A stretch of DNA of 10,224 nt from an uncultured Saprospiraceae bacterium (GCA_938039305.1 CALHUZ010000163.1:1-10224), one strand, 5' to 3'. Shown: positions 1 through 6,855, numbered from the stretch's first letter. Notes: generated from the sequence alone by a model not told the origin. Numbers and translations: made by a program.

Positions 1-6
1 ATTGTA

Positions 7-14
7 TATTTTTG
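7..14 (+). promoter_or_regulatory. candidate Bacteroidota -7 box (TATTTTTG)
   Basis: The octamer TATTTTTG matches the Bacteroidota sigma-A -7 consensus TAnnTTTG exactly. It would place a transcript start near base 20 and give a leader of about 70 bases before the first gene. The matching -33 TTG element would lie outside the window, so only half of the promoter can be checked. In AT-rich DNA such an octamer can occur by chance. Confidence 0.35.
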
Positions 15-91
15 TACCATCGTAGAGAAAGTGACAACCTTGATATAAAAGAAGAGGTACTTTATCACCAGAAGACCATAATTTGTAGGCT

Positions 92-793
92 ATGAGCATG
101 TTGAAGAAACTAAAGAACATATTCGTCGTAGAAGATGATACATTGATTGAGGCTGAGACAGGAGTGAAGCCAAGTGAAAAGTCCAGTGCGCAAGCTAATA
201 CTGATGACAAAGCTCCACCAGTATCAGCTAAAGCTCCAAAGGCACGGATAGACAAAGCCACACCTAATGCAAAGGTGAAGGTGGATAGTAAATTTGCCAA
301 TCTACTCTTCAAAGCGATCGAAGACAATAACGTAGAAGGCTTTGACTACATAGAGTTCAAGCAATCTGTGCAATCTCTAAAGAAGGTAGAAGCCGATGAG
401 TCCAAAAGGTATCAGAATGCCTTTGCGATGGCAGGCGCTATGGGGCTAACGAAGTCAAAACTCTTCAGTAGCGCAAAGCATTATGTAAGTGTGCTTGATG
501 TAGAAGAGAAAAAATTTGCAGAAGCCTTCAATGCACAAAGGGCTAAGCAAATTAACCAGCGCGAAACAAATGGTAAGATGCTTACTCAATCTATAAAGGA
601 TAAGGAAGCTCAGATCAAAAAGCTTCAAGCTGATATTGTGAAGGAGAAAAAGCAACTCGAAGGCATCGAATCTCAAATCACAAAAGCTATGGCTAAAGTG
701 GAGGTGACTAAAGAAGGATTCTATGGTGCGTATCACATGGTATTGCAACAGATTAAAGATGATCTCGACAAAATCACCAACTATATCAAATAA
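92..793 (+). CDS. soluble helical/coiled-coil protein of unknown function, first gene of the ABC cluster
   Basis: I do not recognise this 233-residue protein as a named family. It has no signal peptide or membrane segment, so it is probably cytoplasmic. Residues 1-20 form a short basic-to-acidic N-terminus. Residues 21-65 are a low-complexity linker rich in Ala, Lys, Pro and Ser. Residues 66-150 look like a compact helical domain, with the phrases FDYIEFKQSV and RYQNAFAMAGAMG. Residues 150-205 are Lys/Glu/Gln-rich with a heptad-like pattern and probably form a coiled coil. A second ATG lies two codons in, at base 98; neither start has a clear Shine-Dalgarno sequence. The next gene begins about 100 bases later on the same strand. 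The layout suggests a cytoplasmic partner of the membrane coiled-coil protein and importer downstream. That the reading frame is real is secure; any role is inference from neighbours. Confidence 0.8.
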   Translation: MSMLKKLKNIFVVEDDTLIEAETGVKPSEKSSAQANTDDKAPPVSAKAPKARIDKATPNAKVKVDSKFANLLFKAIEDNNVEGFDYIEFKQSVQSLKKVEADESKRYQNAFAMAGAMGLTKSKLFSSAKHYVSVLDVEEKKFAEAFNAQRAKQINQRETNGKMLTQSIKDKEAQIKKLQADIVKEKKQLEGIESQITKAMAKVEVTKEGFYGAYHMVLQQIKDDLDKITNYIK

Positions 794-891
794 GATTAGC
801 AAACGGTGAGAAGCGGCTCGTCAGTTGTTAATATTGATTTTAGGGCAATTGGTGATATATGCTTAATTTGCGTCAAGTATAACTAGTAAGT

Positions 892-1911
892 ATGGAGGCG
901 GAGTACAAGCCTAAGTCATTTTGGAGTAAGCCTGAAGGAGTTACAGGTGCACTATTTTTGATCGGTATCGTCGGTGGTGCAGGTTTTGTGCTATTCAATC
1001 TTCTTCCAGCCATTATCGCAATGACAGCTTCTGCACTTGGATTAGCAGGTCTGATTGGCGTATTAGGTATCATCATCTATATGGCTTTGGATTCTAAAGC
1101 CAGAACATTAATCTCTTATATGTATAAGAGTATGATGAGATGGATCACGGGACTCTTTATCGAGATTAATCCAATAGCTATCCTAAAGAATTATGTAGAC
1201 GAGATGAGTTCGAATCTCAAGAGGATGAACAAGCAGATCTTAAAACTGCGTGGTCAGATGCATAAGCTCAAAGAACTCATGCTTGATAATGAAAAAACTA
1301 TCAACGCTAATCTTAACGAAGCGAATCAGGCTAAAAAAGAAGAGAACCGCCCTCAAGTCATCATTAAATCTCGTAAAGCAGGAAGACTCAAAGAGTCTAA
1401 TATGAAGTATGAGCAACTGTATAACAAGATGGAGATCTTGTACCGGGTGCTCAAGAAGATGTATGATAATTCATCCATCCTTAAAGAAGATGTTGCTGAT
1501 CAAGTCGAAATTAAAGAACAAGAGCTGAAGGCGATGAAGGCCAGTCACAGCGCCATGGCAAGCGCGATGAGTGTCATCAAAGGTGATGGTGATAAGCGCG
1601 CTATGTTTGAGATGGCTCTCGAAGCAGTCACGGACGATGTGAGCAACAAGGTGGGAGAGATGGAGCGCTTTATGGAGATGTCTGAAGGATTTATGAATTC
1701 TATAGATCTACGTAATGGCATATTTGAAGATGAAGGTCTAAAGATGTTAGAGCAGTGGGAAAAGGAAAACTCACTATTACTTTTAGACGAGAAAGATGAA
1801 CTGCTTTTAGGCGATGGAGAATCTACAGAAGGGCTGGATCTTAATGAACAGATGGTGAGCAAAGAGCGTGTTTCAGAACGCGTCAATCAATACGATAACT
1901 TATTCGATTAA
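892..1911 (+). CDS. membrane-anchored long coiled-coil protein with PspA/IM30-like organisation
   Basis: This is a 339-residue protein. Residues 17-43 and 46-66 are two hydrophobic, Gly/Ala-rich helices separated by only a few residues, so they form a membrane hairpin with both termini probably in the cytoplasm. From about residue 73 to 295 the chain is almost entirely charged helix. The stretch beginning NPIAILKNYVDEM, then a long helix, a short insert (about 150-170), further helices and an Ala/Met/His-rich segment (KASHSAMASAM), resembles the order seen in PspA/IM30 proteins, which begin with a short amphipathic helix and bind membranes. Classical PspA lacks this transmembrane hairpin. The C-terminus (about 296-339) is acidic. 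No start codon exists nearby other than the chosen ATG. A GGAGG sequence sits on top of the first codons and so cannot act as a ribosome site for this start. The PspA resemblance is my pattern judgement, not a search result. Confidence 0.8.
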   Translation: MEAEYKPKSFWSKPEGVTGALFLIGIVGGAGFVLFNLLPAIIAMTASALGLAGLIGVLGIIIYMALDSKARTLISYMYKSMMRWITGLFIEINPIAILKNYVDEMSSNLKRMNKQILKLRGQMHKLKELMLDNEKTINANLNEANQAKKEENRPQVIIKSRKAGRLKESNMKYEQLYNKMEILYRVLKKMYDNSSILKEDVADQVEIKEQELKAMKASHSAMASAMSVIKGDGDKRAMFEMALEAVTDDVSNKVGEMERFMEMSEGFMNSIDLRNGIFEDEGLKMLEQWEKENSLLLLDEKDELLLGDGESTEGLDLNEQMVSKERVSERVNQYDNLFD

Positions 1912-1922
1912 TTGGGAACCTT

Positions 1923-1944
1923 AAAGGGGGCTTCTTCCTTTTTA
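1923..1944 (+). terminator. weak hairpin plus T-rich stretch between the coiled-coil gene and the binding-protein gene
   Basis: AAAGGGG (1923-1929) can pair with TTCCTTT (1935-1941) across a five-base loop, two of the seven pairs being G-U. A few T residues follow. It lies 12 bases after the stop of the coiled-coil gene and about 30 bases before the next start. It may act as a partial terminator or an RNA-processing point that lowers or separates expression of the importer genes. The stem is weak and read-through is likely. Confidence 0.3.
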
Positions 1945-1972
1945 CTACAGATAGATATAGATAAAAGAATAT

Positions 1973-3568
1973 ATGGCTAAGACACAACTTACAATGTTTT
2001 CTAAATTGCTTTTGACCATCCTTATCGTGGGTGCTCTTGTGGCAGGGGGATATTATTTGCTTAACATGACTTCATGTGGTGAGCAACTCAAGGAACAAAG
2101 CGAAACCGTCAGTGCGACATCTGGAAATGATGATTCTTCAAGTGGTTCTGTATTTAATCGAGGTGGAGACGATGATGATGTTGTCAAGATCGGTGTAGTA
2201 ACATGGGGCGGATATGCAGGTGGCCAATACTTCAATGAAGGATTTGAAGCATCGACTGCTTCTCGTTTTTATAAAGACTACGGTATCAAAGTGGAATTCA
2301 AAGTACTCGATGATTTTGAAGCTTCACGAAATGCTTTTAGAGCTGATGAGGTCAATCTACTTTGGCAAACTATAGATGCATTTCCTACAGAGGTCAATGG
2401 ATTAAGTGATTTTGATCCTGTCATCGTATGGCAGGCTGACTGGTCAAGAGGAGGTGATGCTATTGTAGCACGTCGTGGGATCACGTCAGTTGCTGATTTG
2501 AAAGGAAAGAAGATAGCAGTTGCAGAATTAACACCATCGCATTCATTCTTGATATGGTTGCTTGAAGCAGGTGGATTGAGTAGTAGCGATGTTGAGATAG
2601 TACCTCAAGCCACAGCTATCGATGCGGCTGAGGTATTTAAGAGTCAGAGAGTAGATGCAGCAGTGGTCTGGAGTCCAGATGATATCCTTGCACTTAAGGC
2701 TGTGCCAGGTTCAAGAGTTTTAGAAAGTACAAGATCAGCGGCGTATATCATCGCTGATGTGTTCATGGCTAAGCGCCAATACCTCGAGAAGAATAGAGAT
2801 AAGATCGCTAAGGTGTACGAAGGATGGATGAAAGGTGCAGCGGAGATTAACTCTAATGCTGCTTCACGTAAGAAAGCAGCTTCGATATTAGCAAGAGAAT
2901 TCACAGAAAGAGGGACAGCGCTTACAGATGCAGAGGCAGGTGAGATGATCGGCAATGTTAGATTAACTACGCACGGTGATAACTTGAATTTCTTCGGTCT
3001 TGCTAATGGTTACAAAGGAGTAACTGGAAATGATCTGTATAGTGAGATGTCATTAAAATATACAGACCTTGGTTATATCGAAGGAAGAGTTCCTAATTGG
3101 AGACAGATATCTTATCCTACTTTCGTAAATGGATCGAGCCTAACTGGTGCAATGCATGTTGGAGAGGGTGCTAAAGAATTTACTCGTGCTACTAAAGGTG
3201 ATGAAACTAAAGAAGCTATTGCTACTAAGGCGGTTAGTATCAGTTTCAGAACTGCAGAATATCAGCTGGATGAAAACTCTAAATACATCATTGACAAAGA
3301 ATTCGTAGGTATTGCCAAAGCATTTGGAAATGCAAGAATACGTGTCGAAGGAAATACAGATAACACAGGAAGCTATGCAGGCAATGTAGCTCTGAGTAAA
3401 AGAAGAGCTCAGTCAGTTGTAGAATATCTGATCAGCGAGTACAACATGCCGCGCAATAGATTTATAGTTGTCGGAAATGGACCTGATAAGCCAGTAGCCA
3501 GCAATGATACAGAAAGAGGTCGGGGCCAGAATAGAAGAACTGATTTTGAGCTCATCGGGGATCAATAA
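1973..3568 (+). CDS. ABC importer substrate-binding protein fused to a C-terminal OmpA peptidoglycan-binding domain
   Basis: This 531-residue protein has three parts. An N-terminal hydrophobic helix (about 10-31) anchors it to the membrane; Cys35 in the context MTSC is a poor lipobox candidate. An acidic Ser/Asp linker (about 40-70) follows. Residues 71-345 form a periplasmic binding-protein domain of the NMT1/SsuA/TauA type, opening with VKIGVVTWGGYAGG and containing the typical stretch ITSVADLKGKKIAV and later VDAAVVWSPD. Residues 415-530 are an OmpA/MotB-like domain. Asp463 in GNTDNTG and Arg478 in NVALSKRRAQ match the pair that holds the diaminopimelate of peptidoglycan in this family. 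The protein should therefore deliver a small solute to the permease encoded 5 bases downstream while fixed to both inner membrane and cell wall. The substrate cannot be read from the sequence; relatives bind sulfonates, nitrate or thiamine precursors, and database names often say phosphate. Confidence 0.92.
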   Translation: MAKTQLTMFSKLLLTILIVGALVAGGYYLLNMTSCGEQLKEQSETVSATSGNDDSSSGSVFNRGGDDDDVVKIGVVTWGGYAGGQYFNEGFEASTASRFYKDYGIKVEFKVLDDFEASRNAFRADEVNLLWQTIDAFPTEVNGLSDFDPVIVWQADWSRGGDAIVARRGITSVADLKGKKIAVAELTPSHSFLIWLLEAGGLSSSDVEIVPQATAIDAAEVFKSQRVDAAVVWSPDDILALKAVPGSRVLESTRSAAYIIADVFMAKRQYLEKNRDKIAKVYEGWMKGAAEINSNAASRKKAASILAREFTERGTALTDAEAGEMIGNVRLTTHGDNLNFFGLANGYKGVTGNDLYSEMSLKYTDLGYIEGRVPNWRQISYPTFVNGSSLTGAMHVGEGAKEFTRATKGDETKEAIATKAVSISFRTAEYQLDENSKYIIDKEFVGIAKAFGNARIRVEGNTDNTGSYAGNVALSKRRAQSVVEYLISEYNMPRNRFIVVGNGPDKPVASNDTERGRGQNRRTDFELIGDQ

Positions 3569-3573
3569 CATAG

Positions 3574-4689
3574 ATGTCATTATTCAAACTTCGTGGGCCA
3601 CTTACAAAGCAACAAGACGTAGGACTTGGTATCATAGGTATTTTGCTATTCATTTTAGTTTGGTGGGGCTTAGCTGAAGCTTTTTCTCAGCAACGACCCA
3701 TACTGAAAGATTTTGATACTACGCTTCCTAGTTCTATAGGCGAAGATGTAGATCGTGCGATGCTTGATTCTATAGCAAGAGCTGATTCGATCGCTTTTGC
3801 AAATGCAACAGAATTTGAAAAAGTATATCCTCTACTTCCGACACCGCTGAGTGTTGTGAAGTCGTTCTCTTCATTGTTCAGTCAAGACCAGTTGATACCC
3901 AATGCACTAAAGTCTATATGGCGCAATGTCCAAGGATATATATGGGCAGTTTTGATCGCCATACCATTGGGTTTTATAATTGCACTATTCCCATTGTTTA
4001 GAGGATTATTCAGTCGACAAGTAGATGCCATGAGGTATCTGCCCTTGACCGCCTTGACTGGTTTATTTGTAATTTGGTTTGGGCTAGAAGATAAGATGAA
4101 GGTAGCCTTTCTGGCCTTTGGTATTATAGTTTACCTGCTGCCAGTAGTGGTGCAAAGAGTTTATGAAGTGAGTGATGTGTATCTCAAGACGGTATTTACC
4201 TTGGGTGCATCTAATTGGCATACGATTAGAACAGTATATATCCCTTCTGTGATGACACAGTTGATGGATGATATCCGGGTGCTTACGGCCATATCATGGA
4301 CGTATATCATCATCGCCGAATTGCTGAATAAGACAGGAGGTATCGGATCCCTCATCTATATAAAAGCAAGGCAAGGACAGATTCCGAAGGTATTTGCGAT
4401 TCTAATTGTAATCATCCTGATCGGATTATTGCAAGACATGATCTTTGTATATATCAGCAAGCGTTTGTTTCCACATAAGCACTATAAGTCATTCTTTAAA
4501 GGATTGAAGGAATCAAGATTTGGTGTCTTAGCGATGTTGGGTACTCTGACGATAGCTGTATTAGCTAGCGGTTTTTTTGGTTTGTCTTCAACCGTGCTTT
4601 TAATTGGTATTGCAGTTATAGCTTTATCAGCTTTACTCTTTGCTCTTTATGGTGAGTTTCTAATCTTCAATGCAAAGGAGCGAGTATGA
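3574..4689 (+). CDS. ABC importer permease, SsuC/TauC type, with extra C-terminal membrane helices
   Basis: This 371-residue inner-membrane protein matches the binding-protein-dependent permease family. After the first helix (17-37) comes a periplasmic insert of about 45 residues, then the family's LPSP-like phrase PLLPTPLSVV (86-95). Core helices lie near 118-140, 155-172, 175-195, 234-255 and 273-296. The cytoplasmic EAA-type loop that contacts the ATPase is TLGASNWHTIRTVYIP (209-224), with the conserved Gly at 211; SWTYIIIAEL (241-250) follows as in SsuC/TauC proteins. Two further hydrophobic helices (about 315-334 and 338-364) extend beyond the normal end. SsuC/TauC proteins are usually about 250-280 residues with six helices, so both the insert and the tail are additions. 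It starts 5 bases after the binding-protein stop without a strong ribosome site, and its stop overlaps the ATPase start, so these genes are certainly co-transcribed. Confidence 0.93.
   Translation: MSLFKLRGPLTKQQDVGLGIIGILLFILVWWGLAEAFSQQRPILKDFDTTLPSSIGEDVDRAMLDSIARADSIAFANATEFEKVYPLLPTPLSVVKSFSSLFSQDQLIPNALKSIWRNVQGYIWAVLIAIPLGFIIALFPLFRGLFSRQVDAMRYLPLTALTGLFVIWFGLEDKMKVAFLAFGIIVYLLPVVVQRVYEVSDVYLKTVFTLGASNWHTIRTVYIPSVMTQLMDDIRVLTAISWTYIIIAELLNKTGGIGSLIYIKARQGQIPKVFAILIVIILIGLLQDMIFVYISKRLFPHKHYKSFFKGLKESRFGVLAMLGTLTIAVLASGFFGLSSTVLLIGIAVIALSALLFALYGEFLIFNAKERV
4674..4680 (+). promoter_or_regulatory. strong Shine-Dalgarno site for the ATPase gene
   Basis: AAAGGAG lies five bases before the ATG at 4686, inside the last codons of the permease gene. 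It is the clearest Shine-Dalgarno sequence in the window; the other starts have weak or none. Together with the ATGA overlap it supports coupled, and possibly increased, translation of the ATPase. Confidence 0.7.
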
Positions 4690-5492
4690 GTAAGATATTT
4701 ACAGATACGGCACTTCCTAATATCATCGAACTAAGCGGCGTCGGTCAGTCATATGATGGCGGTGCTAATTGGATCATGAAAGATCTTGATTTTCTTGTAG
4801 AAGACAAGCCAGATCAAGGTCAGTTCGTAGTCATACTTGGTATGTCAGGTTCTGGAAAGTCAACTTTGCTCAGATACATAGCTGGATTACAAGATCCAAC
4901 AGAAGGAAAAGTATTGATCAATGACAAGACGGTAGGAGAAAGTGATAGAGTAAGTATGGTCTTTCAGCAGTATTCTTCGCTGCCATGGATGACAGTACTT
5001 GAGAATGTTTCCTTGGCGTTAAGATATAAAGGAGTACCGCTCGCAGAACGAGAAGATCAAGCAAGAGAAATCATAGAATTAGTTGGCCTCAAAGGCCATG
5101 AGAACAAGTTCGCCCAGTATCCTAATCTATCAGGAGGCCAACTACAGCGTATAGCCATAGCGAGAAGCGTCATAGCTAATCCACGTGTTCTTTTGATGGA
5201 TGAACCTTTTGGAGCATTAGATATCCGTACAAGGCTTAATATGCAGGATTTGTTAAGTGGTATTTGGCGCAAGTTTCACTCGACCATCATCTTTGTGACA
5301 CATGACATCGCTGAAGCAGTGTATCTGGCTGATGACATCTATATATTGAAATCAAGCCCTTCTAAGTTCGTAAAGCACATCGATATTGATCTTCCTTTGA
5401 TCCGATCCAAAGAGACGAAGCGACTACCTCACTACACGGAGTTAGTTCATCATGTCGAAGACGCTATGATGGAGGTGTCTGAGATGAAGTAG
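4686..5492 (+). CDS. ABC importer ATPase, SsuB/TauB type
   Basis: This 268-residue cytoplasmic ATPase powers the preceding permease. All nucleotide-binding motifs are intact: Walker A GMSGSGKST (52-60), Q-loop Gln94 in MVFQQYSSLPW, signature LSGGQ (148-152), Walker B VLLMDEP (168-174) with catalytic Glu173, D-loop ALD (177-179) and switch His206 in THD. The phrase SLPWMTVLENV is characteristic of the nitrate/sulfonate/taurine subfamily. Length is normal for that group (about 250-270). The ATG overlaps the permease stop codon in an ATGA arrangement and has a good ribosome site. About 40 residues after the H-loop region form a normal short C-terminal extension. It is almost certainly a functional importer ATPase; only the transported substrate is unknown. 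Confidence 0.95.
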   Translation: MSKIFTDTALPNIIELSGVGQSYDGGANWIMKDLDFLVEDKPDQGQFVVILGMSGSGKSTLLRYIAGLQDPTEGKVLINDKTVGESDRVSMVFQQYSSLPWMTVLENVSLALRYKGVPLAEREDQAREIIELVGLKGHENKFAQYPNLSGGQLQRIAIARSVIANPRVLLMDEPFGALDIRTRLNMQDLLSGIWRKFHSTIIFVTHDIAEAVYLADDIYILKSSPSKFVKHIDIDLPLIRSKETKRLPHYTELVHHVEDAMMEVSEMK

Positions 5493-5607
5493 TGATCTGA
5501 TCTACGTTACAATGCTTTAACAATTAACATTTCACATGTAAGAATTCATAATATGTCTTCGTTAGTAACAGGTCATTGCTGATCTCGTAACGACAAAACA
5601 TACTCAT

Positions 5608-6051
5608 ATGAATTTCTTAAGGCACCTTGCCATTACGACTACGATCATTTTCACAGCTCAGTTTTTAATAGCACAAGACATCGATTGTGATGGAGCTTTT
5701 GAAGGTGAGATTTATAAGATTGTTGAGATGATGCCTGCTCCTTCAGGATGCGAAGAACTTGGGGAGTATAGTGATCGGACAACTTGTGTAAAGGAGACTA
5801 TAGATGCTGCCATATTAGCCGATCCCATTTATGAGACGATGTTAGCTGCAGAGGATATCACTGGAAGTGTTCATCTTAGATTTATAGTTGAACCCAATGG
5901 CTGTCTTACTGACTTTATCATCAGAAGGGATGCTTGTCCAGGTTGTGGGAATGCTATACAGTCGATTATAAAGAGGATGCCAACTTGGACAGCTGGAAAG
6001 ACTAAAGGCGAAGCTGTCAGGGTTCTGTACAATTATAGCTTTTCATTTTAG
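5608..6051 (+). CDS. small secreted cysteine-rich protein with a TonB C-terminal-like domain
   Basis: This 147-residue protein begins with a typical signal peptide (1-22: basic start, hydrophobic core, LIA before Gln23). Residues about 85-147 follow the pattern of the TonB C-terminal domain: GSVHLRFIVEPNGCLTDF, then a helix ending in KRMPTW, then KTKGEAVRVLYNYSFSF. Unlike true TonB it has no inner-membrane anchor and no Pro-rich spacer, so it cannot span the periplasm or transmit energy itself; stand-alone secreted TonB-C proteins of unknown role are frequent in Bacteroidota. The mature part has six cysteines (27, 48, 60, 99, 110, 113), two of them in a CPGC motif at 110-113. It lies 115 bases after the ATPase gene with no obvious shared ribosome site, so it may have its own promoter. 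It could be a folding or redox partner, but nothing here proves that. Confidence 0.82.
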   Translation: MNFLRHLAITTTIIFTAQFLIAQDIDCDGAFEGEIYKIVEMMPAPSGCEELGEYSDRTTCVKETIDAAILADPIYETMLAAEDITGSVHLRFIVEPNGCLTDFIIRRDACPGCGNAIQSIIKRMPTWTAGKTKGEAVRVLYNYSFSF

Positions 6052-6085
6052 CATCAATATTCTCGAGTCATCTTGCTATAAACGA

Positions 6086-6112
6086 AGCTTAGATAACATC
6101 AGTTATCTTGCT
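6086..6112. terminator. hairpin in the convergent gap, possible bidirectional terminator
   Basis: A perfect 7-base inverted repeat, AGATAAC (6091-6097) and GTTATCT (6102-6108), encloses a four-base loop and can extend by three more pairs (AGC 6086-6088 with GCT 6110-6112) across a small internal loop. It lies 35 bases after the stop of the secreted TonB-C gene and about 95 bases from the stop of the converging DUF3276 gene. There is no T-tract on either side, so classical intrinsic termination is doubtful. Confidence 0.35.
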
Positions 6113-6207
6113 ATTGCTGGTATACGCATATCAGCCACTTGTCTTGGTGATATTTGAGATATAAAATATAATCTAAGTGAATTGTAAGCTTTGGGTAGAC
6201 TTTAGAA

Positions 6208-6657
6208 CTACCAAGTCATGTCCTCGTCACTCTCAATGACGTCTGAAATACTTTCTGAACTGTCCGTAGAACTGTCACTCGTACTTTCTGAAGCTTCTTC
6301 TGTAGCAGTCGATTGAGGATTTGCTTGTTGTTCAGCCTTTTCTAGTTCTTTTTGCTTTTCCCATTCTTCTTGACGGCGGTCAAATTGCTCATAGTCGTAA
6401 TCTGGCATGAGCTCATTTTTCACATGAGATACAGCATCATTCAACCCCTCCATGAAGCGATTGAAGTCTTCCTTGTAAAGGAAAATCTTATGACGAGTAT
6501 AGCCGTCCCCGTTGAATTTTTTAGTGCTTTCGGTGAGTGTTACATAGTAATCCTCACCCTTAGTTTGTCTGACATCAAAAAAGTAAGTCCTTCTTCGGCC
6601 AGCTCTTACTTTGTTAGAGTAGACACTTTCTTGCCCCTTATCAAACTCTTTTTCCAC
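6208..6657 (-). CDS. DUF3276 / PUR-domain nucleic-acid-binding protein with acidic tail
   Basis: This 149-residue protein carries one PUR-type domain (about 10-82) with the family phrases VYSNKVRAGRRRTYFFDVR, DYYVTLTES and KIFLYKEDFNRFMEGLNDAV. DUF3276 proteins occur in Bacteroidota and spirochaetes (Borrelia BpuR is a studied relative); they dimerise and bind single- or double-stranded nucleic acid through basic, aromatic beta-sheets. Residues 88-112 are a charged helix. Residues 113-149 are a disordered Ser/Thr/Glu/Asp tail ending in DEDMTW. The start is GTG: an in-frame TAA lies five codons upstream with no ATG, GTG or TTG between, and the next ATG would remove most of the domain. AAGAG sits about seven bases before the GTG. 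A 7-of-8 match to the -7 promoter consensus lies just upstream. It probably acts as a small gene regulator or RNA/DNA chaperone; specific targets are unknown. Confidence 0.9.
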   Translation of the reverse strand: MEKEFDKGQESVYSNKVRAGRRRTYFFDVRQTKGEDYYVTLTESTKKFNGDGYTRHKIFLYKEDFNRFMEGLNDAVSHVKNELMPDYDYEQFDRRQEEWEKQKELEKAEQQANPQSTATEEASESTSDSSTDSSESISDVIESDEDMTW

Positions 6658-6679
6658 TTTAAAGCTCTTTTAATTATAG

Positions 6680-6687
6680 TAAAAATA
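6680..6687 (-). promoter_or_regulatory. weak candidate -7 box for the DUF3276 gene
   Basis: Read on the minus strand, TATTTTTA matches TAnnTTTG at all fixed positions but the last. It is 22 bases upstream of the GTG start, which would leave a very short leader. No convincing -33 TTG is found at the usual distance of about 19-21 bases. Kept as a low-confidence site because the intergenic space here is small and a promoter is expected. Confidence 0.2.
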
Positions 6688-6855
6688 ACAACTTTCAAGA
6701 CATATCATAGAATTAGTGGGTTTGATCGAAACTTTAATCGTTGCGCGCTAACATATATCTGAGTCTGCAAGATATTATATAACTTAGGTCTACCCCAGCT
6801 GTTTTCGGGGAGAAAGCATAGAAAGTGAACTAAGGGAATAAAATGAATTTAGCTC

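Noticed and set aside
1..48. C-terminal end of an upstream plus-strand gene
   Set aside because: One frame is open for 15 codons and then stops at 46-48, but this is too short to judge and a good -7 promoter match lies in the same stretch.
841..885. Possible promoter (TTAATTTG) before the membrane coiled-coil gene
   Set aside because: The second fixed base of TAnnTTTG is wrong and no -33 element sits at the right distance. Co-transcription with the preceding gene is equally likely.
5505..5592. CGTTAC and GTAACG inverted pair flanking the gap before the secreted TonB-C gene
   Set aside because: Six-base arms about 75 bases apart with no supporting structure; expected by chance.
6352..6762. 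136-residue plus-strand open frame over the DUF3276 gene
   Set aside because: It runs antisense through the well-supported DUF3276 coding region and its promoter area, and its translation shows no recognisable domain. The acidic, repetitive codons of the real gene explain the open frame.
6793..6810. CCCC/GGGG inverted repeat downstream of the exporter gene as a terminator
   Set aside because: Only four base pairs with a ten-base loop and no T-tract after it on the minus strand; too weak to call.
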